DNA of 64,000 bases, from the NCBI RefSeq assembly GCF_002875945.1, contig NZ_MCZK01000113.1, positions 34,808-98,807 on the forward strand. Direction: 5' to 3'. Under the pieces are notes generated by a model. It did not search any database. It saw only the letters and a list, made by a program, of their open reading frames with translations, and was not told where the DNA came from. This document shows positions 1 to 8,924 of the stretch, piece by piece. The translations under genes and the position numbers were made by a program. This DNA is from Vibrio lentus (GTDB taxonomy: Bacteria; Pseudomonadota; Gammaproteobacteria; Enterobacterales; Vibrionaceae). Each line of letters begins with the position of its first letter. Positions within the stretch are counted from its first letter, which is position 1.

Positions 1-1
1 G

Positions 2-1090
2 AGTAGCAAGCTCAATAAAGTCGAATCAGTTCGGGTAGATTTCTCACGTCCTGAACACCTTCGTTTGCTTAAAAATGACATCTACTTGAGCGATCTCCCG
101 CGATCGTGGGCGCATCACACCTTAACCTTAGAGCCTCTTAATCCGCCAATTCTGGTTGTTCAAATAGAACTAACTAGCCATGAATGGGTGTACATTGCTG
201 CATTGTTGCCTGCGCCATATGTGAAACTCGACGATACGATTCTTGGCAGAGAACAGGTGATCTTCTTAGTTTCTTCAACGCTTATTTTGCTGGTTTTAAC
301 TTACTTGATGATTCGTCGCCAAGTGCGACCTCTTAAAAAGCTGGCAAGAGCGGCTAATGAAATGAGCATGGATATTCAACAGCCTCAACTGAAAGAAGAG
401 GGGGCGACCGAACTGGTCACGGCAACCCGAGCCTTTAACCGCATGCAGCAGCGCATCCGTCGTTATGTTGCCGACCGTGAGCATTTGTTCTCGGCTATCT
501 CTCATGACTTGAAGACACCGATTACACGTCTTAGGTTGCGTGCAGAATTACTGGAAAGTGAAGTAAAGAAAGACAAATTCAACAAAGATCTGGATGAGCT
601 TGAGATGATGGTGAAGGGAGCATTACAGGCGGTAAGAGATACTGACCTTCACGAAAATAACGCCATTATCGATCTCAACGAGATGATGCTATCCGTGATT
701 GAACTGCACAACCAATACCAAACTCAGGTCGAGTTTGAACCTGCTGTGATTGAGCCTTTGGTTGCCAAACCGCTAGCTATTAAACGCGTGCTTACTAACC
801 TTATCGATAATGCTGTGAAATATGGACAATCCGCCGAAGTAGATATCAGCAGTGATTCAGTGTGGGTCATTGTGACGATTCAGGATCACGGAAAAGGTAT
901 TCCTGAAGACAAGTTAGAGTTGGTTTTCGAACCCTACTTTAGGCTTGCAACCGACGACCAAGGACACGGTTTAGGGCTCGGGATCTGTCGAAACATTCTG
1001 CATGGACATGGCGGAGATCTCATTATTCGCAACTCCTCTCAAGGTGGCCTAGAAGCCAAAGTCTATATACCAAGAGGCTTAGAAGTGTAA
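2..1090 (+). CDS. Sensor histidine kinase, 5' end cut off by window edge (GtrS/EnvZ-like)
   Basis: Membrane histidine kinase of a two-component system. The frame is open from base 2, so the TTG at 65 is not the real start and the N-terminus lies outside the window. Counting from base 2: a membrane helix near residues 86-104, a HAMP segment (RPLKKLARAANEM), the phospho-accepting His at about residue 168 in SHDLKTP, an N box (NLIDNAVKYG), and G boxes (DHGKGIP, GHGLGLGI). The upstream part would hold the periplasmic sensor. It is followed after 110 bp by a glucose-type ABC importer. In Pseudomonas the kinase GtrS sits next to the homologous glucose importer, so a role in sugar sensing is a reasonable inference; the ligand cannot be read from the sequence. 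Confidence 0.9.
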   Translation, partial: SSKLNKVESVRVDFSRPEHLRLLKNDIYLSDLPRSWAHHTLTLEPLNPPILVVQIELTSHEWVYIAALLPAPYVKLDDTILGREQVIFLVSSTLILLVLTYLMIRRQVRPLKKLARAANEMSMDIQQPQLKEEGATELVTATRAFNRMQQRIRRYVADREHLFSAISHDLKTPITRLRLRAELLESEVKKDKFNKDLDELEMMVKGALQAVRDTDLHENNAIIDLNEMMLSVIELHNQYQTQVEFEPAVIEPLVAKPLAIKRVLTNLIDNAVKYGQSAEVDISSDSVWVIVTIQDHGKGIPEDKLELVFEPYFRLATDDQGHGLGLGICRNILHGHGGDLIIRNSSQGGLEAKVYIPRGLEV

Positions 1091-1108
1091 TGTAACAATT
1101 GTGTTACA
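1091..1108. promoter_or_regulatory. Perfect 7-bp inverted repeat before the sugar ABC operon
   Basis: TGTAACA-ATTG-TGTTACA starts immediately after the kinase stop codon and lies 93 bp before the binding-protein gene. The half-site spacing (8 bp between TGTAA and TTACA) does not fit a CRP site. It is a candidate operator for the adjacent two-component system or a small stem at the kinase mRNA end; there is no T-run, so a terminator is less likely. Confidence 0.4.
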
Positions 1109-1200
1109 TAAGTCTTACCTTTTGTTTCAATCCTAAAAATCAAAATAAGTAGACTCTTTATTGAACCGGACGTCGAGTCCGCTAAACATGGAAGATTATA

Positions 1201-2448
1201 ATGAAAATCAATAAAACCCTACTTACTCTATCTCTTCTTGCTGCCTCAACATTTTCTCAAGCTGGTGAAGTGGAAGTGCTTCACTGGTGGACTGCCGGTG
1301 GCGAAGCGAAATCCGCTGCGGTACTGAAAGAGATGATTGAAGAACAAGGCCATACGTGGAAAGACTTTGCAGTGGCTGGTGGCGGCGGTGAAAGTGCGAT
1401 GACCGTTTTAAAAACGCGAGCAGTATCAGGCAACCCACCATCTGCAGCGCAGATCAAAGGTCATGATATTCAGGAGTGGGGTGGTTTAGGTTTTCTAACG
1501 TCTCTCGATGCAACTGCGAAACAAGAACAGTGGGATGAATTACTACCAGAAGTAGTGACTAAAGTGATGAAGTGGGATGGCGAATATGTGGCAGTTCCTG
1601 TCAATGTTCACCGTGTTAACTGGCTTTGGGCTAACCCTGTTGTTTTAGAAAAATCAGGCGTTACGGTTCCAACGACATTAGATGAGTTCTTTGTTGCTGC
1701 AGACAAGATTAAAGCGGCTGGCTTCATTCCCTTGGCTCATGGTGGTCAGCCTTGGCAAGACGCGACGGTATTCGAAGCAGTGGCTCTCGACGTACTAGGC
1801 AGTGAAGATTACAACAAAGCGTTCGTAGAACTTGATATGGACGTGTTATCTGGCGACAAAATGGTGGAAGTGTTCACCAAGTTCAAAAAGATGCGTGACT
1901 ACATCGACAGTAACTCTCCAGGTCGTGATTGGAACGTAGCAACTTCAATGGTTATCAATGGCGAAGCCGCGATGCAGATCATGGGTGACTGGGCTAAAGG
2001 TGAATTTACTGCGGCAGGCAAAGTACCGGGTAAAGATTACATCTGTGCACCAGCTCCGGGCACTGACGGCCAATTTACCTTCAATATCGATAGCTTTGCG
2101 TTCTTTGAGTTAAGCGACAAAGAGAACCAAAAAGCGCAGCAAGATCTAGCGAAAACCATTCTTACCAAAGATTTCCAAGAAGTCTTCAACCTTAACAAAG
2201 GTTCTATCCCTGTACGTCTAGATATGGACATGTCTAAGTTCGACCAGTGTGCGTTGGATTCAATGGCAACCTTCAAAGCGAGTGCGGAATCGGGCGATCT
2301 TGTTCCGAGTATGGCTCACGGCCTAGCGACAACAAGCTACGCTCAAGGCGCTATCTATGACGTCGTGACTAACTTCTTCAATGAGAAAGATGCCGATCCT
2401 AAACAAGCGGCAGCCAAGTTAGCGAAAGCAGTGAAAGCGGCTATCTAA
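1201..2448 (+). CDS. Sugar ABC transporter periplasmic binding protein (glucose/mannose type)
   Basis: Periplasmic solute-binding protein of the family-1 (MalE-like) type, 415 residues. A Sec signal peptide covers residues 1-21 (charged start, hydrophobic core, SQA cleavage site), and the mature protein begins GEVEVLHWW. The early LHWWTAGGE segment and the [12 protein letters not shown] region resemble GtsA/GltB glucose-binding proteins of Pseudomonas. SD-like GGAAGA lies upstream of the ATG. It is the first gene of an operon with two permeases and an ATPase. A stem-loop after the stop codon may make this gene more abundant than the membrane genes, as is common for binding proteins. Glucose or mannose as substrate is inference from family resemblance. 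Confidence 0.9.
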   Translation: MKINKTLLTLSLLAASTFSQAGEVEVLHWWTAGGEAKSAAVLKEMIEEQGHTWKDFAVAGGGGESAMTVLKTRAVSGNPPSAAQIKGHDIQEWGGLGFLTSLDATAKQEQWDELLPEVVTKVMKWDGEYVAVPVNVHRVNWLWANPVVLEKSGVTVPTTLDEFFVAADKIKAAGFIPLAHGGQPWQDATVFEAVALDVLGSEDYNKAFVELDMDVLSGDKMVEVFTKFKKMRDYIDSNSPGRDWNVATSMVINGEAAMQIMGDWAKGEFTAAGKVPGKDYICAPAPGTDGQFTFNIDSFAFFELSDKENQKAQQDLAKTILTKDFQEVFNLNKGSIPVRLDMDMSKFDQCALDSMATFKASAESGDLVPSMAHGLATTSYAQGAIYDVVTNFFNEKDADPKQAAAKLAKAVKAAI

Positions 2449-2481
2449 TCTAATTTGGTCTAACACCAAACCCCCAGGGTG

Positions 2482-2504
2482 GGTAGGCTCGTAGGGAGCC
2501 TATC
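2482..2504 (+). terminator. Intercistronic stem-loop (attenuator-like)
   Basis: Nine-base stem GGTAGGCTC / GAGCCTATC (one G-U pair) around a 5-nt loop, followed by a moderately T-rich stretch. It sits between the binding-protein gene and the permeases, so it could partly terminate or protect the 3' end of the upstream message. Confidence 0.5.
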
Positions 2505-2592
2505 TACTCTTTATTCCCAATTCTGATATGCGTGATGCTGATGTGGTGCCGAGAGGTAAGCCATCGGCTCGATTGTGCAACAAGGATAAGTT

Positions 2593-3531
2593 ATGGAGCA
2601 TGTTTTGACTGAGTCGACTCCAAAACCCACAAGGAGCCAGCCTGCGCCAAAACCGAGTTTTGCTGACAGGTTGCAACATTGGTTACCTAAAATTGTATTG
2701 GCGCCCACCGCGTTAGTGACCGTGGTTTGTATCTATGGTTACATTTTTTGGACGGCCGCGTTGTCGTTCACCAACTCTCGATTTCTGCCGAGCTTTAACT
2801 TTGTTGGTTTAACCCAATATGAAAAGCTGATGGACAACGATCGCTGGATCACCTCAATCACCAACCTCGGTGTGTTTGGTTTTCTATTCATGGCGATTGC
2901 TATCTTGCTAGGTGTTGGTTTGGCTGTGTTGCTTGACCAGAATATCCGCCAAGAAGGCGCGATTCGTACTATCTATTTATACCCAATGGCGTTGTCGTTC
3001 ATCGTCACGGGTACCGCTTGGAAATGGATTCTTAATCCAGGTCTTGGCATTGAAAAGTTGATGCAAGACTGGGGATTTACTGACTTCAAATTCGATTGGT
3101 TAGTTGACTCTGAAATGTCGGTCTACACCTTAGTGATTGCAGCGCTTTGGCAGTCTTCAGGCTTCGTGATGGCGATGTTCTTAGCCGGCCTTCGTGGCAT
3201 TGACTCTTCAATCATCAAAGCTGCTCAAATTGATGGGGCAAGCTTACCCACCATTTATCTCAAAATCATTCTGCCTTGCTTGCGCCCAGTAGTTTTCAGT
3301 GCGGTGATCATCACCTCACACATTGCGATTAAGAGTTTCGACCTTGTGACCGCGATGACAGCGGGTGGCCCAGGTTATTCATCGGATCTTCCAGCGCTAT
3401 TCATGTACGCACACTCATTCACTCGTGGACAGATCGGCCTAGGTGCTGCCAGTGCCATGATGATGCTTGCCGGTATCTTAGCGATTCTCGTGCCTTACCT
3501 TTACTCTGAACTTAGGGAGAAAAAGTCATGA
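2593..3531 (+). CDS. Sugar ABC transporter permease, first subunit (MalF-like)
   Basis: Inner-membrane permease of 312 residues in the binding-protein-dependent transport family. A short polar N-terminal tail (about 30 residues) precedes six predicted membrane helices, the first near residues 37-60. The cytoplasmic EAA loop that contacts the ATPase is seen around residue 212 as AAQIDGASLPTIYLKIILP. An AAGGA ribosome site stands 6-7 bases before the ATG. The stop codon overlaps the start of the next permease (ATGA), so the two subunits are translationally coupled, as expected for an obligate heterodimer. It corresponds to GtsB of the Pseudomonas glucose importer. Confidence 0.9.
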   Translation: MEHVLTESTPKPTRSQPAPKPSFADRLQHWLPKIVLAPTALVTVVCIYGYIFWTAALSFTNSRFLPSFNFVGLTQYEKLMDNDRWITSITNLGVFGFLFMAIAILLGVGLAVLLDQNIRQEGAIRTIYLYPMALSFIVTGTAWKWILNPGLGIEKLMQDWGFTDFKFDWLVDSEMSVYTLVIAALWQSSGFVMAMFLAGLRGIDSSIIKAAQIDGASLPTIYLKIILPCLRPVVFSAVIITSHIAIKSFDLVTAMTAGGPGYSSDLPALFMYAHSFTRGQIGLGAASAMMMLAGILAILVPYLYSELREKKS

Positions 3532-4385
3532 TGAATAACATCAATTTTGCTCGAATGTTTATCTATTCAGCACTGCTTTTCTTCTGTTTAGTGTACCTAA
3601 TGCCACTGTTCGTAATGGTACTGACCTCATTCAAAACTCTGCCAGACATAAAGGCAGGTAACTTGATGAGCTTACCGAAAGAGTGGGTGTTTGATGCTTG
3701 GTACAAAGCGTGGGATACCGCTTGTACTGGCGTGAAATGTGAAGGCATCAAAGGCTACTTCTGGAACTCGTTCCAAATGGTGATTCCTGCTGTAGCGATA
3801 TCAACATTGCTCGGCGCATTCAATGGTTATGTGGTTACTAAGTGGCAATTCCGAGGCTCAAACCTGTTCTTTAGCTTGCTGCTGTTCGGTTGCTTCATAC
3901 CATTCCAAGTGGTGTTGTTACCAATGGCGACCACGCTGGGCAAGATGGGCTTAGCGAACACGACCATCGGCTTGGTGATTGTGCACGTTATCTATGGCAT
4001 GGCATTTACCACTCTGTTTTTCCGTAACTTCTACATCTCGATTCCTGATGAACTGATCAAAGCGGCTAAGTTGGATGGTGCTGGCTTCTTTACGATTTTC
4101 TTCAAGATCTTATTACCGATCTCGACACCAATCATCATGGTGACGGTGATCTGGCAGTTCACTGCAATCTGGAATGATTTCTTGTTCGGAGTGGTCTATT
4201 CCGGTTCAGAAACTCAGCCGATCACCGTGGCATTAAACAACCTAGTCAACACTAGCACTGGCGTTAAAGAATACAACGTCGACATGGCTGCCGCGATCAT
4301 CGCCGCACTGCCAACGCTGTTGGTGTATGTCTTCGCAGGAAAATATTTTGTTCGTGGCCTAACGGCAGGATCAGTAAAAGGATAA
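3528..4385 (+). CDS. Sugar ABC transporter permease, second subunit (MalG-like)
   Basis: Inner-membrane permease of 285 residues, partner of the preceding subunit. It starts within the 4-bp ATGA overlap. The first helix lies at residues 9-31. A periplasmic loop with two cysteines (CTGVKC) follows, then five more helices. The EAA loop near residue 178 reads AAKLDGAGFFTIFFKILLP. It corresponds to GtsC of the Pseudomonas glucose importer. Six bases separate its stop from the ATPase gene. Confidence 0.9.
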   Translation: MMNNINFARMFIYSALLFFCLVYLMPLFVMVLTSFKTLPDIKAGNLMSLPKEWVFDAWYKAWDTACTGVKCEGIKGYFWNSFQMVIPAVAISTLLGAFNGYVVTKWQFRGSNLFFSLLLFGCFIPFQVVLLPMATTLGKMGLANTTIGLVIVHVIYGMAFTTLFFRNFYISIPDELIKAAKLDGAGFFTIFFKILLPISTPIIMVTVIWQFTAIWNDFLFGVVYSGSETQPITVALNNLVNTSTGVKEYNVDMAAAIIAALPTLLVYVFAGKYFVRGLTAGSVKG

Positions 4386-4391
4386 TTACCC

Positions 4392-5504
4392 ATGGCAACA
4401 TTAGATTTAAAACAGATCCGTAAAACCTATCGCAACGCGGACAACGAAACGTTAAAGGGCATCGACATCAGTATCGATTCGGGGGAATTTTTGATACTTG
4501 TCGGCCCTTCGGGGTGTGGGAAATCCACACTAATGAACACCATCGCTGGGCTTGAAAATATTAGCTCGGGTGAGATTGTAATTGATGGTGTAGACGTGGC
4601 GCAGGTTGAACCTAAAGACCGCGATATTGCGATGGTGTTTCAGTCGTACGCGCTTTACCCAAACATGACGGTACGCGGTAATATCGCTTTCGGTTTGAAG
4701 ATTCGCAAGATGCCGCAACAAGAGATTGATGCTGAGGTTAATCGAGTGGCAGAAATGCTGCAAATCGAACAGTTACTGGATCGTAAACCGTCACAACTTT
4801 CTGGTGGTCAACGTCAACGTGTCGCGATGGGTCGCGCTTTGGCTCGTCGTCCTAAGCTGTATCTATTTGATGAGCCGCTTTCTAACTTGGATGCCAAGCT
4901 GCGTGTTGAGATGCGTCACCAGATTAAACGTCTGCACCAAAAGTTGAATACCACGATTGTTTATGTAACCCATGATCAAATCGAGGCAATGACACTGGCT
5001 GACCGCATCGCAGTAATGAAAGATGGTGAACTGCAGCAGTTAGGCACACCACAAGAGATCTACACCAAGCCAAACAATATGTTCGTGGCGGGCTTTATGG
5101 GGTCACCCTCCATGAACTTCATTAAGACCATGGTGGATTTGGATGAGGAACAGAATCCGATCATCAAAGTAACTGGCACGGCGGAGCAAGAACACCACAT
5201 TCGATTGCCACAGAGTATGCGTGACCAAGATGGCAAGGAATTGGTCATTGGGTTGCGTCCTGAACACATTACTGAGCAAGAAGGTGATGATGTGTCGGCA
5301 ACCACAAAACTAGACCTGCAATTAGAAGTGTTGGAGCCAACAGGGCCAGATACGATTGCGATGGTTAAAGTGAACGACCAAGAAGTCGCATGTCGTTTAT
5401 CGCCAGAATTTGAAGTGTCGGTTGGGCAAATGGCACCGCTTCATTTTGACTTATCGAAAGCTGTATTCTTCGATGCTCAAACCGAAGCGAGAATCGACTT
5501 CTAA
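4392..5504 (+). CDS. Sugar ABC transporter ATP-binding protein (MalK/UgpC/MsmX type)
   Basis: Cytoplasmic ATPase that powers the sugar importer, 370 residues. Walker A GPSGCGKST at residues 38-46, Q-loop FQSYALYPNM, signature LSGGQRQR near 136, Walker B LYLFDEPLSNLD near 157-168, and the switch His in VTHDQ. The C-terminal third (from about 240) is a TOBE/MalK-type regulatory domain with GLRPEH. Such domains bind inducer-exclusion proteins in related systems; whether that occurs here is unknown. It is the last gene of the operon, followed by an intrinsic terminator at 5552. Confidence 0.92.
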   Translation: MATLDLKQIRKTYRNADNETLKGIDISIDSGEFLILVGPSGCGKSTLMNTIAGLENISSGEIVIDGVDVAQVEPKDRDIAMVFQSYALYPNMTVRGNIAFGLKIRKMPQQEIDAEVNRVAEMLQIEQLLDRKPSQLSGGQRQRVAMGRALARRPKLYLFDEPLSNLDAKLRVEMRHQIKRLHQKLNTTIVYVTHDQIEAMTLADRIAVMKDGELQQLGTPQEIYTKPNNMFVAGFMGSPSMNFIKTMVDLDEEQNPIIKVTGTAEQEHHIRLPQSMRDQDGKELVIGLRPEHITEQEGDDVSATTKLDLQLEVLEPTGPDTIAMVKVNDQEVACRLSPEFEVSVGQMAPLHFDLSKAVFFDAQTEARIDF

Positions 5505-5551
5505 CTTCTAGTTGCTGAGTTAGTTTAATAATCAAAGTTCATGTCTAAATC

Positions 5552-5599
5552 AAAGGCAGTATCACCAACTAGTAATAAGTAACGTGATGCTGCCTTTTT
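5552..5599 (+). terminator. Rho-independent terminator after the sugar ABC operon
   Basis: Stem AAAGGCAGTATCAC / GTGATGCTGCCTTT (14 pairs with one G-U) followed by TTTTTC. The rest of the gap up to 5783 holds an AT-rich promoter-like stretch and a small palindrome TGCAC-TTTG-GTGCA at 5755-5768 just before the next gene. Confidence 0.85.
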
Positions 5600-5783
5600 C
5601 GTTGTCTATACTTGCTTTTTATTCCTTATAAAAACAAAGGGGTAAACGATATATATGCTTCTACTGTAATAATATCGTGATTTAGTATCCCTTAGCTCTA
5701 TAAAGCTGACGTAGAAACGCGTAGGATCACACTACTTTAGATCAAATACTAGGTTGCACTTTGGTGCATAGACAGAATAAAAC

Positions 5784-7151
5784 ATGAAACTAACAGCAAA
5801 ACCAGCGGCGAATAACGCTTTACTTATTTCTATTACGACACCGGATTTTAAAGGTGACGAAGCAAAAGAGTCTCTTGCCGAACTTGCTCGCTTAGTGTCA
5901 ACCCTAGGGTTTAAAGTCGTTGGTACGCAATCGCAACACCATAGTTCATCTCAACGACAGAATGTGTTGGGTGCAGGTAAGCTTGCCGAAATTGCACACC
6001 TAACTGGTTACCAAGGCTCTATTGAAGAAGCTGAAGATGAAGATTTTATTGATGAGTCGTTTGATTTTAGTTCTGAAATCGATGAGCTAGATTTTGATGA
6101 TCTTCCAACGGGCAACTTCCAATACGGTGCCGCTGATGTTGTGGTCTTTGACTGTGATTTAAGTCCATCTCAAATGCGTACTGTTGAGGCGAGTTTGGGT
6201 GTGGAAGTATTTGACCGTACTGGCATCATCATCGAAATCTTTAGCCGTCACGCTCGTACTCGTACTGCTCGTCTGCAAGTTGATATCGCTCGTCTAAACT
6301 ACTTGGTGCCACGACTTCGTGAAACGGCTGAGGGTGATAAAGAGCGTCAAATGGGTCAGGGCGCAGGTGAAACTTCACTAGAGCTAGACCGTCGTAACGT
6401 ACGTGACCAAATTGCTGCGCTTAAGCGCGAGCTAGTAAGCGTACAAGATGAAATGAAGACCCGACGCACAAGGCGCGCAGAGCTTTTCACTGTTGCTTTA
6501 GTTGGCTACACCAATGCCGGTAAATCTTCGATGATGCGTGCAATGACCGCAACCGAAGTGGTCGGTGAAGATAAACTGTTCGCAACCCTAGACACTACGG
6601 TTCGTGCACTTCAGCCGATTACTCAGCCGCGTATCTTGGTTTCAGATACCGTTGGTTTCATCAAGAAACTGCCACACGATCTGGTTGCTTCATTCCACTC
6701 AACGCTAGCAGAAGCGCACGATGCTTCATTGTTGCTTTATGTGGTTGATGCTTCAGACGTTTCATTCCGAGCTCAGCTTGATGTGGTACACGACGTATTA
6801 GCACAAGTGGGCGTTGAAGGTAGCGAAAAACTATTAGTGCTGAACAAGTGCGATAGACTGAGTGAAGAAGATCAGTTAGCGCTGATTGAAGAATTCCCAG
6901 ACGCGATGCTAACGTCGACTCGTGATCCGTTAGATATCACGAAACTGCATAAATACATCGTTGGTGTTGCAGAAGAAGGCATGATCGAAGAAGAGATCAC
7001 CATCCCTTATTCTGGACAAGGCATCATCGGTGAGATTCGCTCAAACATGAGTGTGGTTAAAGAAGAGTACGATTACGAGTGTATTAAGTTGACCGTTCGC
7101 TCTAGTGAAATTGACTTAGCACGTTTGAAAAAGCGTATGCAGAACTCTTAA
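5784..7151 (+). CDS. HflX-like GTPase, divergent paralogue with an acidic insertion
   Basis: GTPase of the HflX family, 455 residues (Escherichia coli HflX is about 426). HflX proteins bind the 50S subunit and split or rescue stalled ribosomes. Visible motifs: G1 GYTNAGKSS at about 241-249, G2 FATLDTTVRAL, G3 DTVGFI, G4 NKCD, and the N-terminal VLGAGK and DRTGIIIEIFSRHARTRTARLQVD blocks of the family. Two oddities: residues 81-106 are a strongly acidic insertion (EEAEDEDFIDES... DELDFDD), and the glycine-rich loop before GET is reduced to MGQGAGETSLELDRR instead of the usual GGIGLRGPGET form. Canonical Vibrio hflX lies beside hfq and hflKC, so this is probably a second, diverged copy. It stands alone between two terminators. 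Confidence 0.85.
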   Translation: MKLTAKPAANNALLISITTPDFKGDEAKESLAELARLVSTLGFKVVGTQSQHHSSSQRQNVLGAGKLAEIAHLTGYQGSIEEAEDEDFIDESFDFSSEIDELDFDDLPTGNFQYGAADVVVFDCDLSPSQMRTVEASLGVEVFDRTGIIIEIFSRHARTRTARLQVDIARLNYLVPRLRETAEGDKERQMGQGAGETSLELDRRNVRDQIAALKRELVSVQDEMKTRRTRRAELFTVALVGYTNAGKSSMMRAMTATEVVGEDKLFATLDTTVRALQPITQPRILVSDTVGFIKKLPHDLVASFHSTLAEAHDASLLLYVVDASDVSFRAQLDVVHDVLAQVGVEGSEKLLVLNKCDRLSEEDQLALIEEFPDAMLTSTRDPLDITKLHKYIVGVAEEGMIEEEITIPYSGQGIIGEIRSNMSVVKEEYDYECIKLTVRSSEIDLARLKKRMQNS

Positions 7152-7184
7152 TCGTCTATCTAATTTAGATAAGAACGTCCAAAG

Positions 7185-7214
7185 AAAAAGCGACCTAAGT
7201 GGTCGCTTTTTTTA
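7185..7214. terminator. Bidirectional terminator between HflX-like gene and pfaD
   Basis: AAAAAGCGACC-TAAGT-GGTCGCTTTTTTT: an A-tract, an 11-base stem and a T-tract, so it works in both directions and serves both convergent genes. Confidence 0.9.
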
Positions 7215-7248
7215 TTGGTTGAGCTTAATTAACGCTGTATTGAAATGC

Positions 7249-8886
7249 CTATGCCATTCTTTGAGTTGGCTTCCAACGTGCTAGTTCTGGGTCAAGCTTG
7301 ATACCTTGCGAAGTCAGCAGATTAACACGTGCTAAGTAAGCCGCACCGTGCATCAGATGCTTAGCAAGATCAACGGCATTACGCTGTTGGTAATCATCTA
7401 GGTAGCTGTCTTTTGCCCATGCGTTGAATGCGCCAAGTGCAGGGCCTGCCCATACTTGGTAATCCATTTCACGACCTTGTTCACCGGTGTTTGACCAACG
7501 GCTAGAAAGCCCTAAGTACCAACGGAAGATCAACGCCATTTTACGCTTTGGGTTGCCTTCAGCACGTTCGATCTGTTTAGGGTCGCGCTCGTTAAAGTGC
7601 GCCACAGTCCCTGCCCAAATGTCATCCAGTGTTGAACGGAATACTTGCTTCTCAAGCTTCAGTCGTTCTTCTACTGGAATTGCTTCAATCGAGTCGTAAC
7701 GTGTGTATAGCTCATACAGTTTGTTGGCACGCATTGGGAACAAGGTACCGCGCTTAACCACTTGTAGCTTCACGCCCATTTCGAACATGTCGGCCGCCGG
7801 GGCCATAGTCACGTCAGCCATTTCGGTTGTCGAAAGCAGCTTACGTGTGTGTTCGCTCGCGCCAGCCTCAACACATGCTTGGTTGATTGAACCGGTAACA
7901 ATGTAAGCAGCACCCATGTTAAACGTCGCTAGAGCAGCGTCAGGCGTACCTACGCCACCGCCACAACCGACACGTAGCGGAGTTTTGAATTGGTACTGAG
8001 CTTGGATTTGCTCTTTCAGTGCAAGAATCGTTGGCAGTAGGGTAACCAGTGGACGGTTATCAGTGTGACCACCAGAATCGGCTTCTGCAGTAATGTCATC
8101 AGCCATAGGAACAAGCTGTGCCAGTTCCATCTGTTCTGCTGTGATTCGGCCTTCATCAACCAAAGCTTGCAGCATTTTCACAGGAGCAGGCTGCATGAAC
8201 TTACTTGCGACTTCAGTACGGCTTACCTTAGCAATAACTTTGTTGCCAATCTGAATCTCACCTTGTGCATCGCGGCTAAGGCCCGCAGCGCGGTAGTGAA
8301 CGATTTGCGGTGTTAAACCTAAGAATGCTGAAGCCTCAACGGTTTTCACTTTGTGCTTCAAAAACAGCTCAACACTGCCGCGCTCTAGAGCGGGTTCGCT
8401 TGGGCTGTGAATCAGGTTAAATGCGTAAGGACCGTTTGGCAGTGCTGCTTGAATGCGGTTGATCGCTTGCTCGACGCGAGACGGGATTAAGCCCGCCGCG
8501 CCAAATGAACAAAGAATGCCAGCCTGACCAAGCGCAATCACCAACTCTTCAGATGAAATGCCGTTTGCCATTGCGCCTGCGTAGTAAGCGTATTTCACGC
8601 CGTGGCAGCGACGAAAATCTTCGTCGCCTAGGCTTTGTGTACCAAGAGCTGGAGCAAAGGCGCTAACAGGTTGGTTGTTCGCCGAGCTTGCTGAATCGCC
8701 TGATGCAATTTCAGCTTGTTGGCTTACGCCTAAGCCTTTTTCAGGGTGGTTCACTACGTAACAAGCAAGGCTCAAATCTTTCAAAATTGTCGACATTGCT
8801 GCGTTATCGAAATGGGTAGTGCTCCCTTCAATCTGCCAAGGCCACGGAGATAGCTTTTCGTTATTAATTGTAGTTTGAGTTGTCAT
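7249..8886 (-). CDS. pfaD: PUFA synthase enoyl reductase PfaD
   Basis: FMN-dependent enoyl reductase of the polyunsaturated fatty acid synthase, 545 residues, related to 2-nitropropane dioxygenase/nitronate monooxygenase TIM barrels. It reduces trans-2-enoyl chains bound to the PfaA carrier domains in trans. The N-terminal SPWPWQ block is typical of PfaD. Flavin-binding features include GILCSFGAAGLIPSRVE and the glycine-rich GCGGGVGTPDAALATFNMGA. It is the last gene of pfaABCD, 38 bp after pfaC. It meets the HflX-like gene convergently at a shared terminator. Length and synteny fit Shewanella and Photobacterium PfaD. Confidence 0.95.
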   Translation of the reverse strand: MTTQTTINNEKLSPWPWQIEGSTTHFDNAAMSTILKDLSLACYVVNHPEKGLGVSQQAEIASGDSASSANNQPVSAFAPALGTQSLGDEDFRRCHGVKYAYYAGAMANGISSEELVIALGQAGILCSFGAAGLIPSRVEQAINRIQAALPNGPYAFNLIHSPSEPALERGSVELFLKHKVKTVEASAFLGLTPQIVHYRAAGLSRDAQGEIQIGNKVIAKVSRTEVASKFMQPAPVKMLQALVDEGRITAEQMELAQLVPMADDITAEADSGGHTDNRPLVTLLPTILALKEQIQAQYQFKTPLRVGCGGGVGTPDAALATFNMGAAYIVTGSINQACVEAGASEHTRKLLSTTEMADVTMAPAADMFEMGVKLQVVKRGTLFPMRANKLYELYTRYDSIEAIPVEERLKLEKQVFRSTLDDIWAGTVAHFNERDPKQIERAEGNPKRKMALIFRWYLGLSSRWSNTGEQGREMDYQVWAGPALGAFNAWAKDSYLDDYQQRNAVDLAKHLMHGAAYLARVNLLTSQGIKLDPELARWKPTQRMA

Positions 8887-8924
8887 ACTAAATTCTTTCC
8901 TAATTCTTTGTCTCTAGTGGCGGC

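Noticed and set aside
1091..1108. CRP site before the sugar operon
   Set aside because: Half-sites TGTAA/TTACA are 8 bp apart, not the 6-bp spacing of TGTGA-N6-TCACA.
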